From positions 21,018,001 through 21,082,000 of the forward strand of contig OX419757.1 in the NCBI GenBank assembly GCA_948567375.1: DNA of 64,000 nt, read 5' to 3'. The DNA is from Lunularia cruciata. Its lineage: Eukaryota > Streptophyta > Marchantiopsida > Lunulariales > Lunulariaceae. Positions 1 through 12,035 of this stretch are shown piece by piece; within the stretch, counting starts at the first letter, position 1, and the number at the start of each line of letters is the position of its first letter. The translations under genes and the position numbers were made by a program. Below the pieces are notes generated by a model. The model saw only the letters and a list, made by a program, of their open reading frames with translations, did no database searches and was not told where the DNA came from.

Positions 1-3000
1 GAGGATAAGACCACCTACCTATGGGATTATTCTTATGGGTTTGGATATTCCTTTAGAATCTTAGACTTTATTTGACTTTTAGCCTAGCAACTTGAGTTAC
101 TCCAATAATTAGTAACTTTGGTATGTAATATTTTCACAAGCATATAAGCTAAGGGTGAGGAGGTACTTGTCATTCTTTCATTCTTACTTATCTCTTCTCT
201 CATTGAGTCTCTAGCAAGTAATATCTTGAGTCTTGGAGGTGCCTTGGAGTAGTGTGATGGAGTTGGGATTCCTTGCCTTCCCTAATTTATGGTGCGCTAC
301 CTTAATAGCCATTGGAGGTTCATCTTGAGTGAGAGAGATGCCGGCTCAGAGTACCTTTTGGGAAGGGTGAAATACTATGTCAAGTTTCAATACATAGTTA
401 CCAAGGTCATTGGACTTGGGGAAGATCTCCTTTCTCATCAATTTTCACTTTCCAAGCGCCTATTTGTAATGCCTCTTAGTACTACCAAACTTGTACAACA
501 AAACCTCATGATGCAAATGTAGACCATAGTTCTTGTAATTGATTTGATGATAGTTGACTACAATTTGCCTAGGCAAAAGGAGAAGGTTTCAAAATTTTGG
601 GGCAAAGTGACATTTGTTTTGAATGAACCATTACTTTCAGGAGTCTTCTAGACTCAATCTATAGTGAGCCTAATCATGGGTTATTTACAATTTCTTAGTG
701 TTTCAAGGTTGGTGGGGATTAACTTTGCCCAAGAGGTTAAACATGAAACAATAAATAGTCATCATAGTGGCACTTTATCTTGTTTGTTGTGATTTTTATC
801 CCATATCCTTGAGGGAAAAATCCATTTTTACCAAATATTCTATAAGTACATCTATATTAGGTTGTCACAAGTATCTCTAATTTCTTTTGGAAACTTACTT
901 ATTTTAATGAATGTTTTGTCATGTGTGCCAATTCTTGCTTCAACTTAGTAGCTTGGTTTTATAGGTATATTCACTCCCTTGTATCCACCTTACAAAATCC
1001 ACTAACAATCTAATCTCTAGCCACTCCTTTGCATAACATAGGTAAATTTTATTAAAAAATGAAATAATGTGCAACACAAGTGACATTGATTGCCTCCATC
1101 ACTTGACTAACCAAAAGGATTGTAGACATCACCAAAAGTGCTTCTTTGATGCAAACCACAATAAAATTTGGAAGACTTGGCATTCTCTAACTTTTAGGAA
1201 TTTCTTTCTCTATCAAACATTTTTCTTGTGGATCAAACAAAGCATTGATTTTGAAATCTTTTTTTGGATGTCTAGCCCTTCTATCTCTCTCAATAATTGG
1301 TAACACTCCCACAATTTGGTTAGACTTAGTCTCTTCTTCTTGGTGATTTTCATCTTCTTCTTTTTTGCTTGAAGAGATTTATTGATACTTGGATTGGGTC
1401 TTCCCTTGGCTTTCAACACTAGGACTTGTTTCCAAAAACATGCTTGTGTTAAAGTACTCAACAATTGCTCTAGTGATCTTTTATTTTTGGGTGTAGCTTC
1501 TCTAAGTATTTTTGGCTCAGGTTCTAACTCCTTTGTCTTCTTCTTAATTAACTATTGGTACTTTGCACCTTCTTTTTGAAGCTTCATAATTGTCACCTTG
1601 GGCACATGGTTTATTGCAAAGAACTCCATAGAAATTCTTCTTGGATGAAATGCTTCCACTTCACTATTGGATAACAAGCCAAAACTAGCAGAAGTGAATA
1701 GCAAAGGCTACCAGGTAATGTAGCTCCTTCTCATTGAAGTTATGCAATTTATTCTAGGTACAATTGTGAAACATGTATGCCTAGTTCATTCCTTCATTAG
1801 AAAATATGTTTTCAAAGAAAATCACATGGTAATGGATATGGATGTAGTCCTTTGAGGTCTAAAGAGTTTCCTTATAGTTGTCAAAAAAGTTCTATGAGCA
1901 TGGTCCTAGTAATTATCCTAGCCATTTCTTGCTTTGTCAATTTTAAACAACATTTGAAGTTTGTGCTCAAGTTTCTTGCTACCTTTGTAATTGAATCCAA
2001 TGTATATCTCCCATCTAGTTTTGCATCTCTCTCCAAGACATCCTTCCAATAATTCTTTGTTCACTTCTCATGATTTCCTTTTAGTGTGTCCATATTCTAG
2101 GTCTTGCAAGTCTGGATCTCCTATCCAATGTAAAAGACTTTTCCATTGGGTAAAAGTCTTTTACATTGGGTAAAATTACCAACCAATCCCATAACAAAAA
2201 GGTAAGATTTAATCTCTCCAAAGTTTGGGTTTAAACAAACATCTAGATCTTATGTACTCTAGGTGTCCTTAAAAAACAAGGTTGAGACCTTGCTTTTGCT
2301 CTTCATGTCTAACCCATACATCATTTTTTAGTTTCACATGCAAAACCCTCTCTAAACCTCAAGATTGCAGAACCCTTGAAAACTTAAACACTTGACTTTG
2401 TTCCACAACTTGCTCACCCAACTCAATAAATAGTAAATGGTAAAGTCTTTGAAAACTCCATGCAACTTTATGTTTAGGATTCAGCCTTTTGCCTATAAGA
2501 TTGGTTAAAAAAATTTGTCTTCACATTTATGGTATCACCACCATGTTGTACTGCTAATAGTCTTCAATCAAGGATTCTTTGCGTATCATAATCATGAATA
2601 TTTTGTATTTGGCAGTCTTTTCAACTTTTTTTTTAGTCTTTCAGTCGCTCTTATCTACATCTACCCCTTTCTTTGTACTTCTTGAGAATAACCTACATTT
2701 AGAAGTTTTGCCATTAAGTAATTTTGGAGTTTATTCAATCAACTAACTTCCCAAGTAGTTTCTAAAACTTCTTGCCATTTTGGACTTCCTTTGGACAAGC
2801 ATATCATATCTAAATACTTTTGAACACTAATTATATTTTAGAAACCTTGTTGCACTAAATACCCAAATGCAAGAACACTCATCTCTTCCACTTCCGTATA
2901 TTTTGGTACATTTACAAGATTGTGCATCACTTCAAATTAACAAAACTTCAGAATTTAAAAATCTCTTAGTACTATAAGCATAGGTTTTTGAGGTTACTTT

Positions 3001-3780
3001 TCTTTTAGAAAATAATTCAAGTCTAAGATATGAAATTGAGGTCTTAATAGATGAAAAATTAGTTTACATTCCAATTGGGATACTTGGGAATTACACAAAA
3101 ATTGCTACATGCACAAAGCTAGAATATTTTTAAGTATGTAATACCCACAAATAACTACCCAAAAAATTGCACACTCTTTGGGATTGTGCATAGAGTTCAT
3201 CATTTATTCATTTTTTTAATTATATTTCTCTAAAAATTTCCAAGACAATTCATTGATAGACAAGCTACCTTTATGCTCAAAAATTGTGGAGAAATCATTA
3301 TTGTAAACAAAGTTTTGGATCATTTTAATGAATGAGGTGGACAACAAATTTTGAAAGAGGTGTGCTAAACAAGAGTTGCTCGTTATAATAAGCTTGGAGA
3401 AAGGGCTGAAATTTTGCAAATGAAGATGACGTAAAGTGGTGCTTATGTGTGCAAAATTTTAGATGTATGGAAGTTACTATTTGGGAGCAATGATTGACAT
3501 TGTGAAGTAGGATATATTTCTAGAGGGTTGAGTTCTCATCTATGAGGATTTTAAAAACAACAAAATAAATATTTCAATATTTAGATTCCCATTTGGAGTA
3601 TAAAGGGACATCAAGCATGGAAGTTGAGGTTATGTAAGGTTCTCTAAGAGATTGAAATGATATTATTGGTTGATTTGAAAAGTTTAGAATAGAGTTTGAA
3701 GAGAGTGTTGAGAAGACTCAAAAACCTTCCCACTTGGAGGAAAATTTGATTCTAAATGCTTTATGTGTAAAAAAAAGCGA
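1..3780. other. AT-rich intergenic DNA, no gene recognised
   Basis: All open frames here are short (under about 85 codons), low in complexity and without a domain I recognise. The composition is strongly AT-rich. The only sharply defined structure is the hairpin at 2125-2169. The stretch probably consists of old, decayed transposon DNA, but I could not assign it to a family. Confidence 0.5.
2125..2169. repeat. Perfect 18-bp inverted repeat (hairpin)
   Basis: The arm CCAATGTAAAAGACTTTT at 2125-2142 is repeated as its exact reverse complement at 2152-2169, with a 9-base loop (CCATTGGGT). The words ATTGGGTAAAA in the loop and just after the right arm also form a short direct repeat. It could be the core of a small inverted-repeat element or a local duplication. 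No terminal target duplication was identified. Confidence 0.75.
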
Positions 3781-3781
3781 A

Positions 3782-6600
3782 TTAAAGGAAAAGAGAGCAG
3801 AAAGGCAACTGCATAGGAAAAACAAAGGATGAGAAGACCCCATCAAGCCGTACAAGGGAGAGACAAACAAGGTAACATAACGCTAAGCCCCAATAGAGTC
3901 TATATGAGAAATCTGCCCTACCGCACCTAAGATATCTGAGCCATGCAAGTCGTACAGTCCACACACAACTAGAGTATCCAAAGAAACATCACCTAATGTG
4001 ATTGCTCTTTTATGGATTGCACCAACCACTACCTTCTATAAAGCAATGGACACACACTGTCTAAAATATGCTACAAAGTATGAGAGTGAGAGTGGTAACT
4101 CCTAACGCCTAACATGATAAGCTCTCACGCACTCCTTGACAAATGTGTCAAATGCCGTGTCCATCACTCCATATAACTCCAAGGCTAGAGGAACAAAGAG
4201 GTGACCTCGCTACATGCCCCTATACTTGGAGACCTTGCGACCTGCTGCTGCACTCGCCGCCCATATGGGGGGATGGGTAATCACTCCCTCCAAAACTGTA
4301 TCCCATGTAGGGTCCATAACCATGACATCCACTACTATCACCTGATCATCTTGGACCAAGTATAAGTCTGCCCTGACACATGTTGTCTGCAAAGCATGCA
4401 AACGCTCCCTCCAAGCCAAGTATCCACTCTCTTGTGCAATAATAAGCACTATTTCTCTAATGGAATCATGGGTAGCTATCCTTTGTCCTCCAAAAGGACA
4501 TCATGTCATGTGGACCACTGCTGCATCTAGTGTAGAACCACACTCACAAGTGAGTAATGAAGATGCAGATGGGTGGACCAAACCTAGGCAAAACCTCATC
4601 GTTGTAGAGAAAGTAACTGGTGCAAGTTGGAAAGCCCTAATGCATGGTTGAGCTAGGATCCAAGAGCTTGCACCCTTCCCAGAGCAAGAGTAAAGACGTG
4701 CTCTAGTAGCCTAAGGAATGGACGAGTTGACTAAGAGAGAATGTAGTGTATGCTCATACTGTTGCTCCATCAAGGAAGACTATAAACCTCTAGTCCAATC
4801 TGACGATAGTGAAGCAAAAGGTGGAAAATCCTCTCATGCTCATGGGGATAGACTGTCTCTTGTCTACCACAATCACACTTGGAGAGAAAAGGATCCTCCC
4901 TCCACCTCTGTCACATAAGTCTCCAAAACCAGCCTATCAGCAACCACAAAACAAAAGGAAAGTAGGGGTGTAAAGAGAGCCCCACTACCCAAAAATGCTA
5001 TAGTTGCCGTCTCCTCCATAGAAAGCAAGCCAACCCCACCACATGTGATTGGTTGAGATGTCTGTCTACATGCAAAAGCCCTTGTCACACACTCAAAAGT
5101 CCCTAGTCCAATAATATCACTAAAGACTCCCATAATCCTCCTATCAAATGCTCTCAAACGTGATAGGAAGGACGGTGAGGAGGGAACTGTAGGGATGAGG
5201 TAGGATGGTTGACAAGCAATACTAGAAGAGAGTATACCAAATGCCACCTATGGATCTCCTAGTAATGGAAGGTCATCCACATGGAGAACATCCTCTGCAA
5301 AAGCAGTATCTAAGAAGCGTGTGACAAAATCCTCTGATCCTACTAGCACTCCAAGAACATGAAGTCCATCTATGGATGTGATACAACCCTCTAGAAGCTC
5401 AAGGGGGGGGGGAGGGATACCTAGAGGGGACCATGCTCTACACTTTGACACCTTGACTCTCAAACCTACTAGATGTAGCTTGGCAGTCAAGTAGTCAAAG
5501 GCCTGCCTAATCTGATCTACAAGGCCTACAATGTGTGTATCATTTGCCAAGGAGGGAAATACACAACCTAACATGGCCAAAGTAGTAGATAGGAGAGCTC
5601 TAAAGTGAGCCATGGCAAATAAGGGCCCCAAAGGATCTCCCTGACATGTACCAATAGTTGACTCCAAGACGGTGACTCCCTCCTGTGAACCACCATGCTG
5701 GTAGTAAAGGGAAGCTAGAGAGCCATAAAAAGACCGCACAAAAGGAATGAGATGTGCCAAGGATCCACCAGCCTCCCTAAGCTCTCTAAAGATGGATGCA
5801 CGTGAGAAGCTATTAAAAGCATTCTCAACATCCACTTGTAGGACAACCCACTCTGGATGGATATCTAGGAGTGCTCTAATGCCTATAGATATAGCCTCAC
5901 ATCCTCCAAGTATAGCTACTCTAAACCGATGTGGACTAAGGTGTTGTCGCAAGTGAGAATGATGCTGAAGGACAATGGTATGACTGACCAAATGCAAAAA
6001 GATCTCTCCAATAGCAATCAGTCTAATGCCTCCCGTGTCCTTCTCCATCGCGAGAAGTCAACTAGCACCTAACACCCGACTAACAGACATAGGAATATCT
6101 CCTCTCGTTATTGCTGTAGCCACCTGAAACAACTCAGTAAAACCACTAGAAGGATCATTTGCCTGGAAGCAATCTCTAAGGTGCCTCATAAACCATCCCT
6201 GACAAGCCTCTTGAGGAAAGGCGAGGGGCAGTGCACAATGCTTGTGCAAATAGTGACCTATCAAGACATAAAGGTTGCTTAGGTTGATAATTTAAGACCT
6301 CTAGTGGTAGTCCTTCTACTGCTATAGGATGTAATGAGCATAGGGAAGAGATGGTCTCATCAGTAGTACTCGCTATAGACAAAGGGTGTAGCGCTCGTGT
6401 TGCTCTACTAAACTCTCTTGCCTAACCCAATGTCTTACATTGTTGTAATCAAGTGGAATTTGTGGTATCCTGTGGCAATACCTGTCTCCTGAATTGTGTA
6501 GCCTTAACAGACTCCTCCCAAAGGGTTGCCCAATCCCCCACTCGGAATCTAGGAAATCTAGCAGCCACCTCTCTTTGCCTTGCACGTCCCCCTCTAGCAT
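3782..6600 (-). mobile_element. Non-LTR (LINE-type) retrotransposon, degenerate
   Basis: A minus-strand element consisting of one long broken ORF followed by a short 3' untranslated tail. The tail, about 3782-3900, contains TGTACGGCTTGATGG and a GATGGG/CATC stem-loop. The same tail recurs, detached from any coding sequence, at about 7741, 12046 and (inverted) 22835. This identifies it as the 3' end used for target-primed integration. The 5' end is unclear: homology to the ORF fades near 6600, so the copy may be 5'-truncated, as is usual for such elements. No target duplication was found for this copy. Confidence 0.8.
3883..6600 (-). pseudogene. Broken reverse transcriptase ORF of the non-LTR element
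   Basis: From about 6183 down to the TAG at 3885-3883 one reading frame holds the whole C-terminal two thirds, broken by about a dozen stops (for example 6060-6058 TGA, 5250-5248 TAG, 4875-4873 TGA, 4212-4210 TAG). Reverse transcriptase motifs in order: RLIAIGE (about 6024), the first catalytic Asp in QVDVENAF (about 5832), QGDPLGP (about 5640), and the active-site pair reduced to A-N-D (about 5540), so one Asp is lost. Further on come AFLGS, SCSGKGASSW, a Cys/His cluster (CECGS..., H..., CPFGG, then THDSIR) and a possible endonuclease-like domain with ADLY...VVDVMVMDPT near 4350. Upstream of 6183 homology continues in another frame: the CC at 6184-6185 holds one extra base, splitting the VYEHLRDC motif. 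The family is inferred from remembered motif order, not from a search. Confidence 0.8.
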
Positions 6601-7740
6601 AACGAAGACACCATCAAGGGAGTAAGAGGAAAAGAGAGGGTTGCTTGATCAACAATTACATATTAGAGCTTCTTCACCAAGATTGGGAAGAGAGAGATCC
6701 AAGACCAAGGAGTTGCATGAGATTTGTGGAGTAGGACTTCCAAAAGGCTATGAATATAGTGGAAGAATAACACTTTTGGGGACTTTGGTAAAAGATATTG
6801 AGAAAGGTCTTAGTATACCCATGGAGAAACTACCTTCATCTAATATTTTTTAAGATTAATGATGGAGATAACATTTCAATTAATGGATAAAATATTCATA
6901 ATGTTTTGATTAATATGCACTTTAGGATTTGATCATGCAATAGTAATCTTTGAGCATATTACCTATAGTTGACCACTCACAAGTGAAGTTGATCAAAGTT
7001 TTACTCTATTAATTATAGGATGAGATTGATAGAAAAAATGAGAAGAAAGAAAAAATAGATTACCAAGAGGAATCTTGCAAGATTTTTACCACACTTATTA
7101 ATAACTTTCTTTAGATGAAAGTTATGAGGGGTTGATAAGTGAGAATACTATCCTTAGCCAAGAAGATGGAGAGAAAGTGAGAGCATATGCAAAAAGAGTA
7201 GACAAGTTAGGCCCTAATTTTTCATAATGTTGAGGAAGAGTGAGGAGGATGTCGAGATTACTATTATTGAGATAGTAACCATGCTCATCAAAATAAAATT
7301 TGAGAGTTTGAACCACACAATTATAATAAGAAGTGGTATGAAAAACCTTCTTTAAAGCCATAAACCTTCTTCTAAAAGCCATCAAGATCATTGCTTGTAT
7401 AGATGAGTAATTGGGAAGAGATGAGAGTGATTTGGTGGCAAAGGAAGTTATGCATCCCCTATAAGTCTACAAGTATGGGAAGGCTATTGATCCTTTAGTG
7501 GCAAGAGTTAGACCATAAGAGTAATTGCTTTGGTTCTTGCACTTTCATCAAAAGATCCACTTCAAGCAATCATTGATTAACTCCCAAGTCTTAAGATCAA
7601 TGTAGTGCAACTATAGGACAAAAGAGAAGTGTACTACAATGTTGGGAGAGGGCTCAAGGATTATGGTAAATATCCATGTAGAGGAGATAAAATAACTAGC
7701 ACTTTCAATGATAAACTAACTAGCATTTCATTGATACTAT
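6601..7740. other. AT-rich intergenic DNA, no gene recognised
   Basis: Only short open frames with no recognisable domain. No RNA gene or clear repeat boundary was seen. Confidence 0.4.
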
Positions 7741-7850
7741 TGGGGCCTAGCCCCATTCTACCTCTTTTTTCTCTACCTTGTACGGCTTGATGGTGTCTTC
7801 CCATCCTTCTTGTGTTATGTGGTCACTTTTTTCCTTTCAATGAAAGGAAT
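7741..7850 (+). mobile_element. Detached 3' tail of the non-LTR retrotransposon
   Basis: A plus-strand copy of the tail of the element at 3782-6600. It starts with a GGGGC...GCCCC fold, continues through TTGTACGGCTTGATGG and the GATGG...CCATC stem-loop, and ends near TTCCTTTCAATGAAAGG. No coding part of the element adjoins it, so it is most simply a severely 5'-truncated insertion. I did not find a convincing target duplication. Confidence 0.65.
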
Positions 7851-8247
7851 TGTTTGATTGTGGAGCTAAAGGTTGTTGTAAGCTTAATTTGACAAGGAAG
7901 CAAGTTAACCTCAACATGATGAATAAGAGTTTTCTTGCAACTATTTTTTATAATCAATTGGTTAATAGCACATTTTAGTGCCATGGATAAATTAACACCT
8001 AATGACATTCCTTCACCAATTTAATCCATAAGAAAACTGGCTAATGATGGAACATCATACCATTATTAAGGCCTAGTATCACCAAATACCACCCAATCTC
8101 AATCCCTCTCCTCATGTAGTACAAGATTTCAAGAAAAGGGTACCACATGAGAGGAAGCACCGTTGAGCCAAGAGCATATGGAATTAAGATAAGCAATTAG
8201 TGTAGGATCCTACACATAGATTAACATCAAACACCTTACATATGGAC
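7851..8247. other. AT-rich DNA, nothing recognised
   Basis: No supported gene, RNA or repeat structure between the non-LTR tail and the tandem array. Confidence 0.4.
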
Positions 8248-9300
8248 CAAAATTTGAAGAGCAACATTAAAGTGTGAATCAAGGAAAATTTGGCAAGCTT
8301 GCACTCAAGTGAGTCAAGGTAGGAGGAAGAAAAGAATGGTTTGATCATTGATAAGTGATTAGAATTATGTGTATTTTTATAAAGCACTTGAATGATTAGC
8401 ATTATATGTATTTGTATAAAGCGCTTGATAAGGATTAAAATCTCAAAGCACTTCCAATAGGATAGAAATTGAGATAGTAGGGTGCAAGAATTATGTAGGA
8501 TAAAACTCCAATTGTGAAATAACAATATTGAAAGACATTGAACTCAAATATCTTCTTGTGAGCAAGAAATTTGGGAAGAAAGAGGTTTTTGAACATTGAT
8601 TAGCACTTTGCACTTTGAGCTAAGTACTTGACAAGAAGTAGAAGCTCAAAGCACTTCTAATTGGAGAGAAATTAAGAAGAAAGTGTCAAGAATTGGGTAG
8701 AAAATAACTCCTAAACTTGAGCAATAACATTAAGAGAAATTGAGCTCAAATATCTTTCTATGAGGAAGAAAAATTAGGAAGAAAGAGGATTCCAAAAATC
8801 ACTTAGCACTTTGTATATTTGAGCAAAGCACTTGAAAAGAATTAGAAGCTTGAAGTACTTCCAATGGGAGAAAATTAGGAGAGTGGGATGCAAGATTTGG
8901 TTGAGGGTAAAAAGGCTTATGTTCAAGCAATATAGAAAAGAAGATATTGAGCTCAAACAACTTCTTGATAGAGGGATAAATTAGGAAGGTATGGAGTATT
9001 GCACATTGTTAGCAATCTTTGCTTTCAAGCAAACATTGGATAAATATTAGAAGTTGAAGGACTTTACAAGAGAAATTGGGAGAGTGGGGTACAAGTATTG
9101 GGTAATGGAAAGAACTCTTTTGTTTGAGTAGTTGAGAAAAAGACATTGCACTCAAATGTCTTCCTAAAAAGCAGAGGAGCTCAAAAGGAAAGAGAGTTCT
9201 ATCAATGAGAGACATTTCTATGCTTTGAGCAAACATTGGGATTATATCAAAAGTTCAAAGTGCTCCCAGAGGACAATATTGGGAGTGGAAAGAGTATGTG
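8248..9300. repeat. Diverged tandem array, period about 203 bp, about five units
   Basis: A landmark of the type CACTTCCAATAGGA...GAAATT recurs at about 8451, 8654, 8858, 9062 and 9263, giving spacings of 203, 204, 204 and 201 bases. The matching parts between landmarks (TTGAGC...AAGCACTTG, GAGCTCAAA...CTTCTT, GGAAGAAAGAGG) keep the same order. The first unit is incomplete and diverged, so the left edge is approximate. Units differ by many substitutions, so this is an old array. It is not obviously coding: minus-strand frames across it give repeated Leu/Phe-rich peptides, which reflects the repeat. Confidence 0.75.
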
Positions 9301-10540
9301 AGGAAACACAATCAGTGGGAGGATTGCTAGTGGACCAAGCTAGGAACAATGAGGAGTGGGTAGAGTTTTTAGGATTGTTGAAATGCTTAAATCTTGACAT
9401 AGCTTTGGCTAAACCCTTGATCCCTTAGAAAGTGACCTTGAAGAGAATTTCTCCCTCATTGCATCATTGGGTGTGGGATGGGAAGAATTGCGTATAAACT
9501 TGGTGATCATTGGCTATAGGAATTGGCTTGAGCTACCATGTGGATTTCAAAACATGGCTATGGTGCTCAAGTTAGAGTTTGGCCAGATTCAAGCAAGCAT
9601 GGACTTATTAATTAGAGATCATCCATAAAACTAGGACATTGCATTATTGCTTGGCACTTACTAATTGTGACACACAAGGGAAGTATCAGATAGTGTTACT
9701 CAAGAGAACTTTGGGGAGTACACGTATGATTAGGAGGGATACACATTCAGGTCAATTATAAACCTCCAAATGCAAAGAGTGTTTAAATTCCTTCTTCACA
9801 TTTTCCATCCGAACCATCTTAGTAAAATTCTCAAGGTTTGGACAATGACTATAATAATTGCCTCGAAATGCACTCAAGTGTTCAAATTGGGATAGACTCA
9901 TACACAATACCATCGAAAAGGTTATCTAAAGCAACAAGTACGCTTGATTTTGCTTGTTTCTCTACCATGCTTATCAAGCACATGATATGTTGATAGAAAA
10001 GGAGAAAGTGGAGTGGAGTAAATAGGCAAAATCATGGATGGAGAGACTTGTAATGCTCCTTGTGGTAGGAGATGTCACTCTTGAGATATTTGATCAAGGA
10101 AGGATGGTAGAACTAGACATAAATTACACCTTTCACCAAGAACTAGAGCTTGCTAGAATCATAAAAATACCAGATTTTACACAGTTTTAATTCCATGAAT
10201 TATTCTCACTCAATTGGACTACCATATAATAAAGAAGGCCTTATCATATAGTTTGAAGGTGAAACTCCATCAAATATAGATATTTGTTGACTTCTTGGTT
10301 TTTTTTCATGGTAAAGATTTATACTTACAGTGTCGGTAATGGATGCTAAATTTAAGATATAAACCATAATCATGTTGAATATAAATCATAATATCTAATA
10401 TATATGTACATAAATTTATTTTGGATAAAATATAAATATTAATTTTGATGTTAAGTTTCGATAATGATAAATACAAAAGTTGGTTATGAAAAGAGAAATT
10501 TAAAACTTTTTTCTATATTTGATAGAATAAAAAAAGTTTA
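9301..10540. other. AT-rich DNA, no gene recognised
   Basis: No long open frame and no recognisable domain. The composition changes toward more balanced bases near 10.6-10.7 kb. Confidence 0.4.
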
Positions 10541-11046
10541 AAAGAATAATATGTATGGATATTGATGAAACATTCTTGTCTCATCTCATGATAAAGATTC
10601 TTTATGGGATGCCACATCCACCTCAAAGGATAAAACATAAAAGATAACATCTCACGAAGGATAAAACATCGTGATAAAACAGAGGAGGTAAGGCATGGAT
10701 TTCAAGTGCCCATGCAATGCTCGGGCACTTCTATGACTCAGTACTTCTATGACGAGTTCGCAGCAGACTCCAATGTTCGGAAGGTGTAAAGTAGTTCTAC
10801 GGTAGAGTATTGTACCATTCGTATGAACTGAAGCTTTCCATGGAGCTGGATCTGCTGAGAAGTTATCGAGACTTCCTAGCTCCAGTGCCTTCTTTGCGAA
10901 TTCAGGTTTCCCTGAAACAATCGTAACGAGTTGTTTGAGCGTTTCCCTATGGTACAGAATCTACAGAAATTTGTCTCAATTTGATGGGTTAGAGAGACGC
11001 TCAAGTTTGAACTAGGTCTGAGGAATTGCGAATAGGAAAAAATTCA

Positions 11047-11064
11047 ATGGAGATGGGACAGTAG
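11047..11064 (+). promoter_or_regulatory. Possible five-codon upstream ORF before the aldo-keto reductase
   Basis: An ATG at 11047 followed by four codons and TAG lies 46 bases before the chosen start codon. If it is inside the transcript it could dampen translation of the main ORF. The transcription start is unknown, so this is only a possibility. Confidence 0.25.
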
Positions 11065-11109
11065 AAGCAGGGCTGGTGAAAGAGTGTTTTGCTGTGCACG
11101 AAAGCAACT

Positions 11110-11967
11110 ATGACTGGAATTTCTGTCACACATTTGATGCTGACCAATTCTGTCAACATTCCTCGTTTGGGATTGGGGACGTTTCGGAGTAATGGACCTG
11201 AGGTGAAGGCAGCTGTCGCATGGGCACTGGAGGCCGGATACAGTCATATTGACACCGCATCTGTGTACGGAAACGAGCGTGAAATAGGGCAGGTTTTGAA
11301 GGAGTGCGGGGTAGCTCGAGAGAATCTTTTTATCACTAGCAAAGTCTCGCCGTATGAACAGGGGTTTGATACTGCCCTGAAAGCTGTTGGCAACATTTTG
11401 GAGCGACTGGATTGTGGGTACTTGGATCTTTGCTTAATTCATTGGCCAGGAGCAGCAAAAGTGGAGCTAAAATCGGAGAAAAATAGTGAGCTGAGGGCTG
11501 AAACATGGCGAGCTCTTGAGCAATTATACAAGGAGAAAAGATGCAGGGCTATCGGAGTGAGCAACTATACAGTGCAACATCTTGGAGGACTCATTGCTTC
11601 CTGCACTGTGAAACCTATGGTTAATCAGGTGGAGATGCATCCCTATTTAACACAGGCCTCACTCCGAGAGTATTGTGCTCAGAAGGAAATTGTGGTGCAA
11701 GCTTATTCACCTCTTGGTGTTGGTAGTCTTCTGTCTGATTCTGTAGTGTGTGACATAGCATTCAGTAGAAAACGCACGCCTGCCCAAGTTCTTCTGCGCT
11801 GGGGTTTGCAGCATAATGTCGTTGTATTACCGAAGAGCGTGAAGAAGGAGAGGATTTACGAGAACGGAAACGTTCATGATTTTGTTTTGTCAGATGAAGA
11901 CATGAGTCGACTTGATGGCCTCCATTGCAATCGGCACTTTTGTTGGTCACCGGATGAAGTTCTGTGA
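11110..11967 (+). CDS. Aldo-keto reductase, single exon
   Basis: A cytosolic-type NAD(P)H-dependent aldo-keto reductase of 285 residues, expected to reduce aldehydes or ketones to alcohols in a (beta/alpha)8 barrel. The catalytic tetrad is complete: Asp48 in HIDTASVYG, Tyr53 in the same motif, Lys78 in FITSKV and His111 in LIHWPG. Further family signatures are GVSNY (149-153), Asn172-Gln173 in MVNQVEMHPYL, AYSPLG (198-203) and the cofactor-phosphate-binding segment VLPKSVKKERI (239-249). The length is slightly short but normal for the compact bacterial-like/AKR5-like group. I chose ATG 11110: an open frame extends a few codons upstream but has no ATG. A five-codon upstream ORF (11047-11064, ATG to TAG, same frame) may lie in the leader. 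No signal peptide and no intron are visible. The substrate cannot be told from sequence. Confidence 0.93.
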   Translation: MTGISVTHLMLTNSVNIPRLGLGTFRSNGPEVKAAVAWALEAGYSHIDTASVYGNEREIGQVLKECGVARENLFITSKVSPYEQGFDTALKAVGNILERLDCGYLDLCLIHWPGAAKVELKSEKNSELRAETWRALEQLYKEKRCRAIGVSNYTVQHLGGLIASCTVKPMVNQVEMHPYLTQASLREYCAQKEIVVQAYSPLGVGSLLSDSVVCDIAFSRKRTPAQVLLRWGLQHNVVVLPKSVKKERIYENGNVHDFVLSDEDMSRLDGLHCNRHFCWSPDEVL

Positions 11968-12035
11968 AGAATACATCGATAGTGCAACGCCTTTCAAGAC
12001 CCTTATCTGTTCCTCCCATAAATTTGGAAATTCCA

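Noticed and set aside
5747-5956. Plus-strand frames inside the non-LTR element
   Set aside because: They are antisense shadows of the minus-strand reverse transcriptase, whose motifs are clear.
8248-9300. CRISPR-like array
   Set aside because: Units are about 203 bases long and repeated throughout, without short identical repeats and unique spacers. The window is also clearly eukaryotic.
11762-12019. 85-codon minus frame over the end of the aldo-keto reductase
   Set aside because: Antisense to a gene with a complete catalytic tetrad, and no domain of its own.
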